Below, in pieces: positions 35,368-43,359 of a stretch of DNA of 54,972 nucleotides (position 1 is its first letter; each line of letters opens with the position of its first letter). The DNA comes from a bacterium (GTDB taxonomy: Bacteria; Bacteroidota; Bacteroidia; Cytophagales; Cyclobacteriaceae). The translations under genes and the position numbers were made by a program. The stretch covers positions 1-54,972 of the forward strand of contig JANSWY010000028.1 in assembly GCA_024743255.1 (NCBI GenBank). The letters are read 5' to 3'. Below the pieces are notes generated by a model, which had not been told where the DNA came from, did not search any database, and was given only the letters and a program-made list of their open reading frames with translations.

Positions 35368-35871
35368 TCAGTCAGATTCCTGAACAAATGATTGGATAAA
35401 ACCTTCAATTAAAAATTCTAATTGATAGAGTTGATACCTTTTGATTAAATAATAGATTGAATCAAAGACTAAGAATACAAGTAAAATTAATAGAGATAGT
35501 CTGACATTTAAAAAATACCAAAAGGTTAAGAAAAATGCCATTTGCAATATCACTGCGGACATAAGCATTTCATAGAATGGAGTAAGCTTAGCGTTTATTG
35601 AGGAGTGATTAGCTTTTTGGATTACTTCAAATTCTATATTACTACCTGCCGGATAGAGGGGATTTACAATCCTCTGTTGCAATTCTATTTTGAACTGATT
35701 TAGACTAAGAATTTTAAGTTCTTTAGGGGAAATCTTCTTTCTGTAGAAAAAGGAAATTAGTCCATCTCCTCGACTTTTGAAATCCACTAGTTTGTTACAT
35801 AAATCAGAATAGCTTATTTCTACATTAAAATTTATCTCTCTTGAAAGTCCGATGGTTTTTAGTAAATCCAT
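35368..35871 (-). CDS. Membrane protein of unknown function
   Basis: 167 residues. A soluble basic N-terminal part (about 1-100) is followed by two closely spaced transmembrane helices (about 104-124 and 126-145, VILQMAFFLTFWYFL and LSLLILLVFLVFDSIYYL) and a short tail. No family recognised. It lies 8 bases downstream of the DUF4442-like gene on the same strand, so is probably co-transcribed with it. Confidence 0.65.
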   Translation of the reverse strand: MDLLKTIGLSREINFNVEISYSDLCNKLVDFKSRGDGLISFFYRKKISPKELKILSLNQFKIELQQRIVNPLYPAGSNIEFEVIQKANHSSINAKLTPFYEMLMSAVILQMAFFLTFWYFLNVRLSLLILLVFLVFDSIYYLIKRYQLYQLEFLIEGFIQSFVQESD

Positions 35872-35879
35872 TTTAGCGT

Positions 35880-36404
35880 TTAGGCTTTCTTACTCTTCAA
35901 CTTCTCCTTATAAAACTTCTTATCTGCTACATAAATCTTCTTCCTTACCTCACAAAAAGTTTTCTCACCTAGCTTATCCTGTAGTAAAGTGATTTTTGAA
36001 ATCTCAATTTCATTCTCTGAAGCTACTCGCTCTTTAATCTCAGTAATCTCTTCCTCACTATAAATAAAGTCTGCATATAAATGCTCTTTCGCTGGACGCT
36101 TAAACAGTATTTCCGCAGATTTATCCCAAACCACATAATCGTCACCAATGATATTAATCAACTGAACCATCGGAATAGGATCAACCGCAGAAAACATACT
36201 TCCACCGAAAATGGAATTGACATAATTTCTATTCTTCCAGCTTATTGGAAGTTTCATCTTTACCGTCAATAAATCTTCCGATGCTTCTATTATTCTACCC
36301 GTACTCCTTCTGTACATTGGAGACCAATTGAAACCATGCTTGAATAATGCGCTCTTAGAAAATAACTTGGGACCTACCTTGGCGATTTGTTTGTATAATG
36401 ACAC
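35880..36404 (-). CDS. DUF4442-like hotdog-fold protein, putative thioesterase
   Basis: 174 residues. The order of motifs fits DUF4442, a hotdog-fold group related to acyl-CoA thioesterases: a PMYRRSTGRI strand, the helix-leading NRNYVNSIFGGSMFSAVDPIPMVQL, then VVWDKSAEILFKRPAKEHLYADF. The central GGSMF helix and following Asp lie where hotdog enzymes bind the thioester. The substrate is unknown. It sits in a tight minus-strand cluster, 8-9 bases from each neighbour. Confidence 0.75.
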   Translation of the reverse strand: MSLYKQIAKVGPKLFSKSALFKHGFNWSPMYRRSTGRIIEASEDLLTVKMKLPISWKNRNYVNSIFGGSMFSAVDPIPMVQLINIIGDDYVVWDKSAEILFKRPAKEHLYADFIYSEEEITEIKERVASENEIEISKITLLQDKLGEKTFCEVRKKIYVADKKFYKEKLKSKKA

Positions 36405-36413
36405 TCTTCTGTT

Positions 36414-36986
36414 CTATTTATTTTGATATGATTCGATTGCCCTAATATAATCTAAAGCACCTTGTTTTGTTTGATCAATTAGGAATCCATCTAATTCCGG
36501 CATATTTTCCTGAACCCAGGATACTAACTCAGCTCTGTTAGATGACCACTTTTTATCATCCATTGTCACATAATGAAGTACTTCAGACTTATGGATTTTA
36601 TTCTCCTTAAATGTTATTCTATGCTTAGTAGTCAGTGGCATTTCATTCAAAAATAACACTCTAATATCTGATTTGCTCACAGTAACTTCAATGGCCTCAT
36701 TTATTTCTGTCATTTCTATTATCTCGTAAGTTGGGTGAAATACTGAGTCCCACGACAACCAGTTTTGATATTCTTCAATAGTATATACCGAATGATAATC
36801 TCCCTCAGAAACTCTCACACTATCAAAATACAAGTTTCCTAATTCTGCAAAGTCTGAATCGTTCAATGCTTCATAATATGCAGTTACTAATTGAGATTTA
36901 TCAACTTGCTTTTTGTATGGCTGGCATGAAGAAATGATAACTGAACCGAGTATTAGAGTTAAGATTAGACTTAGACATTTAGACAT
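36414..36986 (-). CDS. NTF2-like lipoprotein of unknown function
   Basis: 190 residues from the ATG at 36986; a TTG nine codons upstream is less likely. The N-terminus has a lipoprotein signal with lipobox IISSC. The mature part begins with a YYEALNDSDFAELGNLYFDSVRVSEGDY segment and continues with alternating strands (EAIEVTVSKSDIRVLFLNEM), suggesting an NTF2/SnoaL-like fold. Probably anchored in a membrane facing the periplasm. Nine bases separate it from the DUF4442-like gene. Confidence 0.65.
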   Translation of the reverse strand: MSKCLSLILTLILGSVIISSCQPYKKQVDKSQLVTAYYEALNDSDFAELGNLYFDSVRVSEGDYHSVYTIEEYQNWLSWDSVFHPTYEIIEMTEINEAIEVTVSKSDIRVLFLNEMPLTTKHRITFKENKIHKSEVLHYVTMDDKKWSSNRAELVSWVQENMPELDGFLIDQTKQGALDYIRAIESYQNK

Positions 36987-37022
36987 ATTGAATAGATTTT
37001 TAGTTGAAGACAAACTTCAATA

Positions 37023-37436
37023 TTAATCAAAAGGAATTAAATCAGGAGGCAAATATTGAGTTTTTGCGACATCTGAATTGAAAATATCAAAGCTGTAGTG
37101 TTGGTAAATACTAGTTTTGAATTCAGTTATAAGTCCAGGAAATTCATCAATGAAACCTTGAAAATCTCTAGTTGAAGAATGCTGAACCTTGTTGGAGATT
37201 ATTTCTGTGGCCGCAATTGTGAGTGTCAAATTGAATTTGTCTTCCTGGTTGAGATTCTTCACATAATTACCGATCAATTTTACAACCTCTTGCTTCGCTC
37301 GATCTAATCCATTATCTGTTATTAAGATCCACGCAAGCCTAATATGTGCCTCATGATTAAATAGGGAAGGAAGTAATTCACAACTGCTAAAAGCTTTCAG
37401 AAACTGCTCATCTGTTAATTCTGTATGGTTTTTCAT
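37023..37436 (-). CDS. Conserved helical protein of unknown function
   Basis: 137 residues from the ATG at 37436. A longer frame with a non-ATG start would place 15 extra residues before it and run close to the regulator's stop, so the shorter form is preferred. The FNHEAHIRLAWILI motif (about residues 28-41) is the clear signature; it recalls a group of uncharacterised helical proteins with an HxxH pair, but no name can be given. Mainly helical and soluble. It lies between the Crp-type regulator and the NTF2-like lipoprotein on the same strand. Confidence 0.6.
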   Translation of the reverse strand: MKNHTELTDEQFLKAFSSCELLPSLFNHEAHIRLAWILITDNGLDRAKQEVVKLIGNYVKNLNQEDKFNLTLTIAATEIISNKVQHSSTRDFQGFIDEFPGLITEFKTSIYQHYSFDIFNSDVAKTQYLPPDLIPFD

Positions 37437-37494
37437 TGGTATAACATCCTGTTTAACTAAGAACAAAGAACTAAAAACCAATAATCGATTCCAT

Positions 37495-38016
37495 TTACAT
37501 TTGTTGAGAAAGCTGCTTCCGGGCTCTACTCAGTTGTGTTGGGGTAATGCCCAAATATTGAGCTATGTAGTAATGAGGGATTCTATTCAGTAAGCCGGGA
37601 TAGTCTTTCAAAAACAACTTGTACTTTTCTACGGAATCCAGATTCAGAAGAGAAACCAATCTCGATTGTAGCTGTTTATTCAACTTCTCAAACTCTTTAT
37701 GAATGACTTCTGTGATCTTTGGATCCTTATTAACCAGAGACATCACTTCAGAATATTTAGCAATTGAAACTACACAATCAGTCAATGCCTGAATATTCAT
37801 AGAAACATTTGCGTCAGGAATGTAACTGCCTACTATCATATCACCTTCCTGGTAAAAGTGAGTAGTAATTTCTTCTCCATTACTCCCAATAACAAAGCCC
37901 CTCAGAACACCTGAAGACACTTTTCCGATCTTTGTACATGGGCGACCACTCCTCAAAAAGAACTCTTCTTTTTTAAGATTTTCATCACTGTGAATCGACT
38001 CATTTATGGTGCTCAT
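37495..38016 (-). CDS. Crp/Fnr-family transcriptional regulator
   Basis: 173 residues. An N-terminal cyclic-nucleotide-binding-type jelly roll (RSGRPCTKIGKVSSGVLRGF, EITTHFYQEGDMIVG) is joined by the long dimerisation helix to a short C-terminal region with helix-turn-helix residues HYYIAQYLGITPTQLSRARKQL. This is the usual size of the short Bacteroidota Crp/Fnr group, which often lacks the cAMP-contacting Arg/Glu pair; those residues are not obvious here. No FNR-type Cys cluster is seen. It is divergent from the LPP20-like genes and heads the minus-strand cluster of small genes, its likely targets. Confidence 0.85.
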   Translation of the reverse strand: MSTINESIHSDENLKKEEFFLRSGRPCTKIGKVSSGVLRGFVIGSNGEEITTHFYQEGDMIVGSYIPDANVSMNIQALTDCVVSIAKYSEVMSLVNKDPKITEVIHKEFEKLNKQLQSRLVSLLNLDSVEKYKLFLKDYPGLLNRIPHYYIAQYLGITPTQLSRARKQLSQQM

Positions 38017-38107
38017 AAGATGTTTAAATGAATTTAATTTTCATTAAGATAAACTTTTGGTCTGATTTTTGATTTTTCATGATTGCAAAACAAAAACTTA
38101 AGATGCC

Positions 38108-38668
38108 ATGAAAAAAGTAGCTTTTCTATTAATAGCTGGAACTCTTCTGTTTTCAGCATGTAATTCCAAACTCAAAAGGGCTGATGCCAAATTAAAAGAA
38201 ATTGAGGCACCATTTAAAGGTGGTAAATATTATTCTGATAAAAAGAATTACAGAGCAATAGGTGAGGGTAAAGCACTCGACCTAACAGTTGCCAAGAGAA
38301 TCGGTGAAACCAATGCCAGACTTGCAATTGCTTCTCAGATTGAAGTGAAGGTAAGAAGTGTTGGAGAACAGTTTCTACAAAACAGGAACATTTCCAACAA
38401 ACTGGAAACAACTTCCAAGTATGAAGATCTAACAAGAACTGTAATCGATAAAACGCTAAGAGAAGTCAAGATCATCGATCAGAAATCTTTCCAGAATAAG
38501 AAGGGAGAATTTGTACACTATGTTGCGTTGGAGATGGCTACATCTGCAGTTGAAAATGATATGGTAGAAGGAATCAATAACGATAAAGCTTTAAAGCAGG
38601 ATTTCGAATTGCAGAAATTCAGAGAGATCTACCAGGAGGAACTTCAAAAGTTTAAAGAAGGCAACTAA
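38108..38668 (+). CDS. LPP20-like lipoprotein
   Basis: 186 residues with lipoprotein signal MKKVAFLLIAGTLLFSAC. The mature part has the layout of the LPP20 group: a short strand with YRAIGEGKA, then a long helix of AKRIGETNARLAIASQIEVKV and later VIDKTLREVKIIDQKS followed by a strand ending VALEM. LPP20-type proteins are associated with the outer membrane or its inner leaflet; their function is poorly known. The next gene starts one base after its stop and has the same domain type, so the two are co-expressed and may act together. Confidence 0.7.
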   Translation: MKKVAFLLIAGTLLFSACNSKLKRADAKLKEIEAPFKGGKYYSDKKNYRAIGEGKALDLTVAKRIGETNARLAIASQIEVKVRSVGEQFLQNRNISNKLETTSKYEDLTRTVIDKTLREVKIIDQKSFQNKKGEFVHYVALEMATSAVENDMVEGINNDKALKQDFELQKFREIYQEELQKFKEGN

Positions 38669-38669
38669 A

Positions 38670-40055
38670 ATGAAAAAGATCCTCACCCAGCATTTGAAGT
38701 GCGCAATATTATTATTTGCCGTAATATGTTCCAGTTACTCTGGATTCAGCCAAAGTAAAAAGGCTCCTGATTGGGTGTGGTCTACACCAGTGCATGGCGA
38801 TACCTACTATGGAGTGGGTATTGCCAAATTAGATCAAGACAACTATCGTCTTTCAGCGCGCAAAATGGCTTTGCGTGAGATTGTCGAGAAAATATTTGTT
38901 TCTATCAACTCTACATCTGCACTATCCTTGGATTATTCAGATGAAGAGATTGAGTACAAACTAAAAGAACAAATTGATTTGGCTTCTTCGTCATTGCTAT
39001 TAGGCCATGAAAAAATGGATGATTGGATCGATAAGAAGACTGAGTCCTATTATGTCCTATTCAGACTGGATAGAGATATCTATGAAAAGGAAAGAGACCT
39101 TCATTTTGAGGAAATCCTGAAGAATATAGAAATCATTCAAGGAGATGCAGAGTTTCTACTCAACTCAGGAGAATTAACAAGCGCTATTTTAAAAACTTCC
39201 AAATCATTGAAGATTTTGAATGAAGAGCTGTCGATAATGCTAGAACCAAAGTACGAAAATGCACTTAACAGCAAGAGACAAGAGTTGTTAATTGAGCTTG
39301 AAAGTCAATTGAGAAGAGTACAGTTCAAACACAATGCAACATACTTATTTGATGTGGAGGACCCAGAACCTCTTACCATCTCACAACTTGCGTATGATAA
39401 AGTCAGCCAGGAAGTGTTACACAAGTTGCCAATCAAGTTAATCACGCATCACGGTGATGTGTTCTGGTATGAATTCACAGATTATATAGATGGTGATCAG
39501 TTGAAGATTTACGGACTTTTCCCTGAGAATAAGTATGCTAAGATTCAGCTGGAAGTTGATTTCCCAATTCCTCATGATGTCAAAAGAGATTTAGACCCTT
39601 CTATTTGGGAGAGCTTGAAATCGAATGTGATTACGGTAACATTTAAATCGTACGCGATCAATGTTATCAGTAAGAACAATCCAAATAAGTACATCGATAA
39701 ATCTTATTTAAGGGATTATCTGGTCTATATTTTTGAAGACTTGGGAATACATCAACCAGCTCCAGGAGAAATTCCTTTGATGGAGATGGAGATTAATTCA
39801 ACTAATACCGTTAGGAAATCTTACAATCATTATAGCGCTACCATAATGGGCGATGTACAGATCAGAGATTATGCTTTTAACAAGACGTTATTCAGCTATA
39901 AATTTCAACCAGGAATATCTTCAGCTCCAAGTGTTCAGGTTGCGAATAATGATGCAATGAGAAAGCTGATAGACCAGAATGCTCCGAATTACCTGGAGGA
40001 TTATTTAAAGTTTCTTTGCTCGAAACATGGTAGTAGGAGGTTGGCGGGGGATTAA
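38670..40055 (+). CDS. LPP20-domain exported protein
   Basis: 461 residues, signal peptide ending SGFSQS. Residues about 30-150 carry the LPP20 pattern: KAPDWVWSTPVHGDTYYGVGIAK, then the helix NYRLSARKMALREIVEKIFVSI and YYVLFRLDRDIYEKE. The C-terminal 300 residues are a different, mixed alpha/beta region with repeated long strands (GDVFWYEFTDYIDGDQLKIYGLF) that I do not recognise. Coupled to the upstream LPP20-like lipoprotein by a one-base spacer. Probably an envelope protein pair. Confidence 0.7.
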   Translation: MKKILTQHLKCAILLFAVICSSYSGFSQSKKAPDWVWSTPVHGDTYYGVGIAKLDQDNYRLSARKMALREIVEKIFVSINSTSALSLDYSDEEIEYKLKEQIDLASSSLLLGHEKMDDWIDKKTESYYVLFRLDRDIYEKERDLHFEEILKNIEIIQGDAEFLLNSGELTSAILKTSKSLKILNEELSIMLEPKYENALNSKRQELLIELESQLRRVQFKHNATYLFDVEDPEPLTISQLAYDKVSQEVLHKLPIKLITHHGDVFWYEFTDYIDGDQLKIYGLFPENKYAKIQLEVDFPIPHDVKRDLDPSIWESLKSNVITVTFKSYAINVISKNNPNKYIDKSYLRDYLVYIFEDLGIHQPAPGEIPLMEMEINSTNTVRKSYNHYSATIMGDVQIRDYAFNKTLFSYKFQPGISSAPSVQVANNDAMRKLIDQNAPNYLEDYLKFLCSKHGSRRLAGD

Positions 40056-40070
40056 ATCTGAGTTTTGAGT

Positions 40071-40547
40071 TTAGAGTTCTTGAGTTTGGAGGTTTTTAAT
40101 TTCCTGGATGAGTGATTTGGTCCTGGTTGGAATAAATAGGAAGAGCCAGAAATTAAAGGCTGGAACCGAATTGAACATGATTAAATCTTTTTCGCAATAG
40201 AAGGTGGTATAGCTGGGAAGTCCCAATAATTTGAACATTACATAGACCTTCTTTTCCAATTGGTTGTTGTCAATGATTTTATGCTGAAATGACTTAATTA
40301 CCTCGTGACAGATTTTAAAATTATCATCTTCCGAATTGTCGTTTTTGATGGTGTGGATGGTGAAGGTCTTGGCCCACCTAAAGTACATTAAAGTAGATAA
40401 CGACAGGGCTACAGATAAAAATATGACCCATGTCATTATCGTTCCATCATCGAATTGATCTGCGATAACTCCTCCTGCGTAAAAGTTTAATATCACTCCA
40501 CCCAGAAATAAAAGATAATCCCTGTAGTCCTTTTTAAATTTGGCCAT
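40071..40547 (-). CDS. Membrane protein of unknown function
   Basis: 158 residues with two adjacent transmembrane helices near the N-terminus (about 11-28, DYLLFLGGVILNFYAGGVI, and about 36-54, TWVIFLSVALSLSTLMYF) and a cytoplasmic-type tail with two short strands. Convergent with the LPP20-domain gene, 15 bases apart. No family recognised. Confidence 0.6.
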   Translation of the reverse strand: MAKFKKDYRDYLLFLGGVILNFYAGGVIADQFDDGTIMTWVIFLSVALSLSTLMYFRWAKTFTIHTIKNDNSEDDNFKICHEVIKSFQHKIIDNNQLEKKVYVMFKLLGLPSYTTFYCEKDLIMFNSVPAFNFWLFLFIPTRTKSLIQEIKNLQTQEL

Positions 40548-40595
40548 TTGAAAATCAATTTTTAGGATTTCGAAATTACGATTTAGGATTTAATC

Positions 40596-41588
40596 TTATA
40601 CCATCGCCATCTCTCGATTATACTTATTTCTATACTCCAGCGGTGTTAGGCCAGCATAGCGCTTAAAGAGTGTTCTGAAAGTCTTGTCATCATTATATCC
40701 TACTGTGATCATTACCTGCTGAACTGTTAGTGTGGATGATTCCAGTTTCTTCTTTGCAGCTTCAATCCTTACTCTTTGGATGTATTCGATAGGAGTGTTG
40801 TTTGTGGCTTTTTTGAATCTTCTGATGAAGTTTCTGGTGCTATTGGCCGTTTGCTCTGCCAGTGATTCAACACTTAGTTTTTCTGAATAGTGAGTTTCAA
40901 TATATTCCTGCGCACCAATAATTTCCTGATCTGAATGCTCTTTTTGACCATTGAAGATTACAAATTGATTTTGGTCCAACCTGTCAAAATCGATCTCGGC
41001 TACTTTAGAGCACCAGATAGCGGTTTCTCTCCCGTAGTTTTTCTCAACCAGATGCAATAGTAGATTTAGAAAGGAATAAGCACCACCACTAGAATAAATG
41101 CCATTGTCCTCACTAATGATCTTATCCGGAATCAGATTCACTCCGGGATATCGATTTTTAAACTTATCATGGGTCAACCAATGTGTGGCACAGGATTTTC
41201 CATTCATTAATCCAGTTTCAGCCAAAAGGAAAGCGCCTCTACACAGACTTGCAATTTCTGAGTTGTTTTTAACCCTTTGCTCCTTCATAAAGTCCACAAA
41301 CTCATAATTAAGCTCAATCTGCTTTTCAAGGTCTCCAACAATTCCAGTGACAATGATCAAATCTGTTTTCTTGATATCATCAATGGTTTTGGTAGGTGTC
41401 ACACTAAAGAACTTACTATAAGCCTGAGGCTCCATGGAAATGCCCACCAAATCAATTTCAAATAAGTCTTCAGTGCCCAGGCCATTTCTTTTATAGTAGT
41501 TGTTAGCCATTTGAAATAAATTGAGCGAACCTATTATAGTGTCTACTATTGCTGTTCCTTTTGGGACTAAAATGCTGAGATGCTTCAT
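40596..41588 (-). CDS. GlxA-type AraC family regulator
   Basis: 330 residues from the ATG at 41588; a start seven codons upstream is unlikely because the family begins at MKHLSILVP. Residues about 1-190 are a DJ-1/PfpI-like glutaminase-fold domain with the nucleophile-elbow motif IASLCRGAFLLAETGLMNG and a following THW. Residues about 225-325 are a double helix-turn-helix AraC domain (SVESLAEQTANSTRNFIRRFKKATNNTPIEYI, then TVQQVMITVGYNDDKTFRTLFKRYAGLTPLEYR). Members act as transcriptional activators; the PfpI part senses an unknown ligand. It is divergent from a monooxygenase-type gene whose promoter region holds a nested dyad, a natural target. Confidence 0.88.
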   Translation of the reverse strand: MKHLSILVPKGTAIVDTIIGSLNLFQMANNYYKRNGLGTEDLFEIDLVGISMEPQAYSKFFSVTPTKTIDDIKKTDLIIVTGIVGDLEKQIELNYEFVDFMKEQRVKNNSEIASLCRGAFLLAETGLMNGKSCATHWLTHDKFKNRYPGVNLIPDKIISEDNGIYSSGGAYSFLNLLLHLVEKNYGRETAIWCSKVAEIDFDRLDQNQFVIFNGQKEHSDQEIIGAQEYIETHYSEKLSVESLAEQTANSTRNFIRRFKKATNNTPIEYIQRVRIEAAKKKLESSTLTVQQVMITVGYNDDKTFRTLFKRYAGLTPLEYRNKYNREMAMV

Positions 41589-41592
41589 AAAA

Positions 41593-41600
41593 CAAAGGTA
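41593..41600 (-). promoter_or_regulatory. Promoter of the GlxA-type regulator
   Basis: TACCTTTG on the minus strand, preceded by TTG about 20 bases upstream (GGTTGATTAGG...), so both Bacteroidota boxes are present. Only four bases (TTTT) separate the -7 box from the ATG at 41588, so the transcript may be leaderless. Confidence 0.5.
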
Positions 41601-41633
41601 ATTATTCAATTTGTCCTAATCAACCCTGTGTGT

Positions 41634-41671
41634 TGTCGTAAAATGCCACCTGTAAAGGTGTAAATACGACA
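41634..41671. promoter_or_regulatory. Nested dyad between divergent regulator and monooxygenase genes
   Basis: Outer arms TGTCGTA (41634-41640) and TACGACA (41665-41671) enclose inner arms CACCT (41647-41651) and AGGTG (41656-41660) on nearly the same centre. The right arm directly abuts the TAACTTTG -7 box of the monooxygenase gene. A probable operator, most simply for the GlxA-type regulator; an RNA hairpin is less likely because the dyad lies upstream of both predicted transcripts. Confidence 0.55.
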
Positions 41672-41679
41672 TAACTTTG
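41672..41679 (+). promoter_or_regulatory. Bacteroidota -7 box for the monooxygenase-type gene
   Basis: TAACTTTG matches TAnnTTTG, 31 bases upstream of the ATG at 41710. No clear -33 TTG at the usual spacing, which fits a promoter that needs an activator bound at the dyad. Confidence 0.45.
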
Positions 41680-41709
41680 AATCATCATTCAAACAAAAAG
41701 AATAAGAAA

Positions 41710-42081
41710 ATGGAAAATCAAAACATCACAGTATTCTATAAGTGGACAGCTAAAGAAGGAAAATTTGACGAATTAAAGTCGATCTATGACGAGGTTTATA
41801 AAGAAATGAAAGACAATGAGCCTGGTACTTTGAGTATGCAATATTATTTTGACAAAGATCAGAATGCGTTGGTAGTTAATGATTTGTTTGAAGATGGAGC
41901 CGCACTTGGTGCTCATTTGGGTGGAACAGCGGCTCATCATTTTCAAAAACTAAGTGAAATTGCTGTTCCGGGTCCTTTCTTTTTCTGTGGAGATGTGCCG
42001 GAAGATTTAAAGCAAGCAGCAATAGGCATGAGAATGGGAGCGGAGTTTAGCGATCAGATAGGAGGGTTCTCAAGGAACTGA
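41710..42081 (+). CDS. Antibiotic-biosynthesis-monooxygenase (ABM) fold protein
   Basis: 123 residues from the ATG at 41710; a TTG eleven codons upstream lies inside the promoter box and is rejected. The N-terminal 90 residues have the ferredoxin-like ABM layout: ITVFYKWTAKEGKFDELKSIYDEVYKEMKDNEPGTLSMQYYFDKDQNALVVNDLFEDGAALGAHL, with a conserved His in the second helix region (TAAHHF). Such small dimers are putative quinol monooxygenases or signal-transduction proteins without cofactor. A terminator follows. Regulation by the divergent GlxA-type protein is inferred from context. Confidence 0.78.
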   Translation: MENQNITVFYKWTAKEGKFDELKSIYDEVYKEMKDNEPGTLSMQYYFDKDQNALVVNDLFEDGAALGAHLGGTAAHHFQKLSEIAVPGPFFFCGDVPEDLKQAAIGMRMGAEFSDQIGGFSRN

Positions 42082-42104
42082 TTTTATATTTAGAGCTGAA
42101 GATT

Positions 42105-42138
42105 AAAGCCCTGGTTAGAAATGATTGGGGCTTTTTTT
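42105..42138 (+). terminator. Intrinsic terminator of the monooxygenase-type gene
   Basis: Stem AAAGCCC (42105-42111) with GGGCTTT (42128-42134), loop of 16 bases, followed by a run of T up to 42138; 23 bases after the stop codon. Confidence 0.7.
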
Positions 42139-42162
42139 AGTTAGAAGGAGTTACGGGTTGCC

Positions 42163-42315
42163 CTCCTTCGCTAAAGCTTGCACCGGCGGCCATAGCCTCT
42201 GGCGAAGGACTCGGTGGGCTAAGCGGGGTGCGGGATAATGGGTTGTTGTTGTCTGTTGTCTGTTGTCTGTTGTCTGGCTAACTCTTTTTTGAGTTTTGAG
42301 TTTTGAGTTTTGAGT
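42163..42315. repeat. Non-coding spacer with inverted repeat and heptamer tandem repeats
   Basis: The intergenic stretch 42139-42368 has no gene. It holds a GC-rich inverted repeat (CCTTCGC near 42165 with GCGAAGG near 42202), a tandem TGTTGTC heptamer of about four copies (about 42247-42275) and a TTTTGAG heptamer of about four copies (about 42287-42315). These look like slippage-generated repeats plus a dispersed palindromic sequence; no coding or clear regulatory content. Confidence 0.5.
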
Positions 42316-42368
42316 TCTTTGGGAAGGTAGAATGGGTTCATTTTAACAGCTTAGTAGATAGTGATTTT

Positions 42369-43334
42369 TCATTCAAGCATTGCACTCAATTCTTCATGGT
42401 CTACTCCTTTTTTATTGATAAAGCTTCTTACTTCTTCATTCCAGATATTCTCCAGATCATCTGAAGCTTTGCTTTTAGTGAAAACTCTGTTTAAAGGCCG
42501 ATCATCAAAGGCTTCAAGTAAGAGTTTGTTGATATGATCAACTGGTATCTTTTTCTTGGTCGGTTCTTTTTGACGAGATTCAAGTTGATTCAATATAGCT
42601 TGTTGCCTTCTTTCATTTTGTTCCACCGGGATCTCAAAAAAGGAATTAAGCACAAGAATTTCAGGATGAGTATCAGTTTCAATATTTGCTTTTAACCTAC
42701 AATGCCCATCCAGAATTATATAGGCATCAAGGCAATTCAAGTACCAAACTAAAATAGGTGGACACTTTTTCTGGGTAGCCAGTTTTTTAAACCACTTTAC
42801 TCTTCCGGAATCATTATCTGGCTCTTCTTTTAAAGCAATGATCCTATCACTACCACTTATTCCCCAATCAATGTATTCCGGTTTATTGGCCGAAAAAGCT
42901 TCATGAATATCCTGTACTAACCAGATATGATAATGTCTATTGGATATAAATGCGTTATCAAACCCACATTTGTTTAAACGCCACTTTCCATCCTGAAGGG
43001 GACTGTAGGAGGAGTTTTTTAATTTCTCAACAAAGAATCTACTCCATGCACGAAGGTTTGATGAGCTCCCAATTTTTTCAACATCTGCTGATGAAATTGG
43101 AGGAATGATCATGTCCTCTTTGTCCCAATTGTTATTATTTCTTAGGAAATGCACGCCATACCATTCCGGGTCTACTCTTCCCCAAAATACGGTCTCCTCG
43201 TTTTTTAACAATTTGAATTTTTGATTATTGCCAGATTGCAATTTGAGGTTTGGAGCAGGTGAGTTTTGTACCGAGAATTCCAAATGAGACCAATTCTCTA
43301 AATCATCATATTTGTCTTTCCAATGTAACTCCAT
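42369..43334 (-). CDS. ParB-like domain protein
   Basis: 321 residues. The clearest feature is a ParB/sulfiredoxin-type core at about residues 195-245: CPPILVWYLNCLDAYIILDGHCRLKAN. The DGHxR motif is the phosphate-contact site of ParB-like proteins, which bind CTP or act as ATP-using enzymes. The N-terminal 190 residues and the C-terminal helical tail are not recognised. No helix-turn-helix of chromosomal ParB is seen, so a partition role is unlikely. It starts 25 bases after the stop of the MDMPI-like gene on the same strand and is likely co-transcribed. Confidence 0.6.
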   Translation of the reverse strand: MELHWKDKYDDLENWSHLEFSVQNSPAPNLKLQSGNNQKFKLLKNEETVFWGRVDPEWYGVHFLRNNNNWDKEDMIIPPISSADVEKIGSSSNLRAWSRFFVEKLKNSSYSPLQDGKWRLNKCGFDNAFISNRHYHIWLVQDIHEAFSANKPEYIDWGISGSDRIIALKEEPDNDSGRVKWFKKLATQKKCPPILVWYLNCLDAYIILDGHCRLKANIETDTHPEILVLNSFFEIPVEQNERRQQAILNQLESRQKEPTKKKIPVDHINKLLLEAFDDRPLNRVFTKSKASDDLENIWNEEVRSFINKKGVDHEELSAMLE

Positions 43335-43359
43335 CCTACGATTTTTAATTAAATGAATC

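Noticed and set aside
42369-43334. Chromosome or plasmid partition ParB
   Set aside because: No helix-turn-helix and no ParA neighbour; only the DGHxR core is present.
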